Below are positions 63,965-64,000 of a stretch of 64,000 nucleotides of DNA, piece by piece. The position numbers and the translations under genes were made by a program. Below the pieces are notes generated by a model that did not search any database, had not been told where the DNA came from, and saw nothing but the letters and a program-made list of their open reading frames with translations. This DNA is from Caecitellus pseudoparvulus (Eukaryota > Bigyra: Bicosoecida), in contig CBFFRQ010000013.1 in NCBI GenBank assembly GCA_965644315.1, positions 434,001 through 498,000 on the forward strand. The letters run 5' to 3'. Position 1 is the stretch's first letter. Each line of letters opens with the position of its first letter.

Positions 63965-63974
63965 GCGGAAATTG
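63965..63974 (-). promoter_or_regulatory. Recurrent decamer GCGGAAATTG just upstream of aldonolactone oxidase ATG
   Basis: Exact copy, reading CAATTTCCGC on the gene strand and ending 9 bp before the ATG. It belongs to a set of eight exact copies in the window, all within about 350 bp of a start codon. Confidence 0.35.
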
Positions 63975-64000
63975 GCGTGGCTACCAACACGCCAAGGCGA

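Noticed and set aside
1-64000. tRNA, rRNA, CRISPR arrays, transposons and bacterial operons
   Set aside because: No cloverleaf, rRNA-like block, regular spacer array, transposase or terminal inverted repeat was recognised by eye; intron-bearing eukaryotic genes exclude a prokaryotic source.

Overview
The window is a stretch of eukaryotic nuclear genome. The genes carry spliceosomal introns, mostly 64-115 nt long. Donors are mainly GTGAGT or GTGCGT-like and acceptors are CACAG or GCAG. There are no operons or Shine-Dalgarno sites. The proteins are eukaryotic: PHF5A, MED6, MIS12, proteasome beta-2, p24, a four-domain Ca2+ channel and a tandem-PHD protein. IQUB, a radial-spoke/axoneme protein, and an EEEE-type voltage-gated Ca2+ channel suggest a protist or alga with a motile flagellum. 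Third codon positions are GC-rich, which creates long antisense shadow ORFs. No plastid-specific gene, tRNA, rRNA, transposon or CRISPR array was recognised. I cannot name the lineage from sequence alone.

Layout, left to right. 1-3899: 5'-truncated kinesin-4 (+). 3977-6385: carnitine acyltransferase ending in SKL (-). 6616-8301: ZCCHC8-like zinc-knuckle/PSP protein (-). 8807-10183: LSM14/Scd6 (+). 10439-11306: MED6 (-). 11405-12590: proteasome beta-2 (-). 13129-13741: PHF5A (-). 14357-19336: large AP2-like + PHD-ePHD protein (+). 19344-20421: GDP-mannose transporter (-). 20585-21931: HAD-like protein of unknown function (-). 22181-24422: candidate MAN1/Src1 inner nuclear membrane protein (+). 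24471-26326: gamma-butyrobetaine dioxygenase-like (-). 26642-27934: Myb protein (+). 28071-29001: mitoribosomal mS23-like (-). 29296-30363: MIS12 (+). 30438-37964: four-domain Ca2+ channel (-). 38297-39115: PTPMT1-like phosphatase (-). 39116-41245: secretory sulfotransferase-like protein (-). 41649-42374: p24/TMED (+). 42392-44156: RecQ helicase (-). 44402-45332: COPI-associated membrane protein (+). 45344-47179: YbjN-like protein (-). 47393-48709: uncharacterised protein (+). 48711-50096: membrane glycosyltransferase-like (-). 50230-52608: PDP-like PP2C (-). 53356-55222: IQUB (+). 55324-56898: degenerate kinesin-like protein (+). 57211-58709: BTB/T1 protein (+). 58829-62371: TTC13-like TPR protein (+). 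62337-63956: aldonolactone oxidase (-).

There are about 30 genes in 64 kb, largely alternating in strand. Gaps are very short at 3' ends (1, 7, 11, 17 and 77 bp, and one 35-bp CDS overlap) and longer between divergent starts. Functional themes: carnitine metabolism (gamma-butyrobetaine hydroxylation plus a peroxisomal carnitine acyltransferase), cilium and membrane excitability (IQUB, Ca2+ channel), the secretory pathway (GDP-mannose transporter, p24, COPI-associated protein, sulfotransferase, glycosyltransferase), and core nuclear machinery (MED6, PHF5A, ZCCHC8, MIS12, RecQ). The most unusual observations are a kinesin-like protein without a visible P-loop, an AP2-like domain joined to a PHD-ePHD module, a decamer (GCGGAAATTG) recurring near gene 5' ends, and the tail-to-tail packing.
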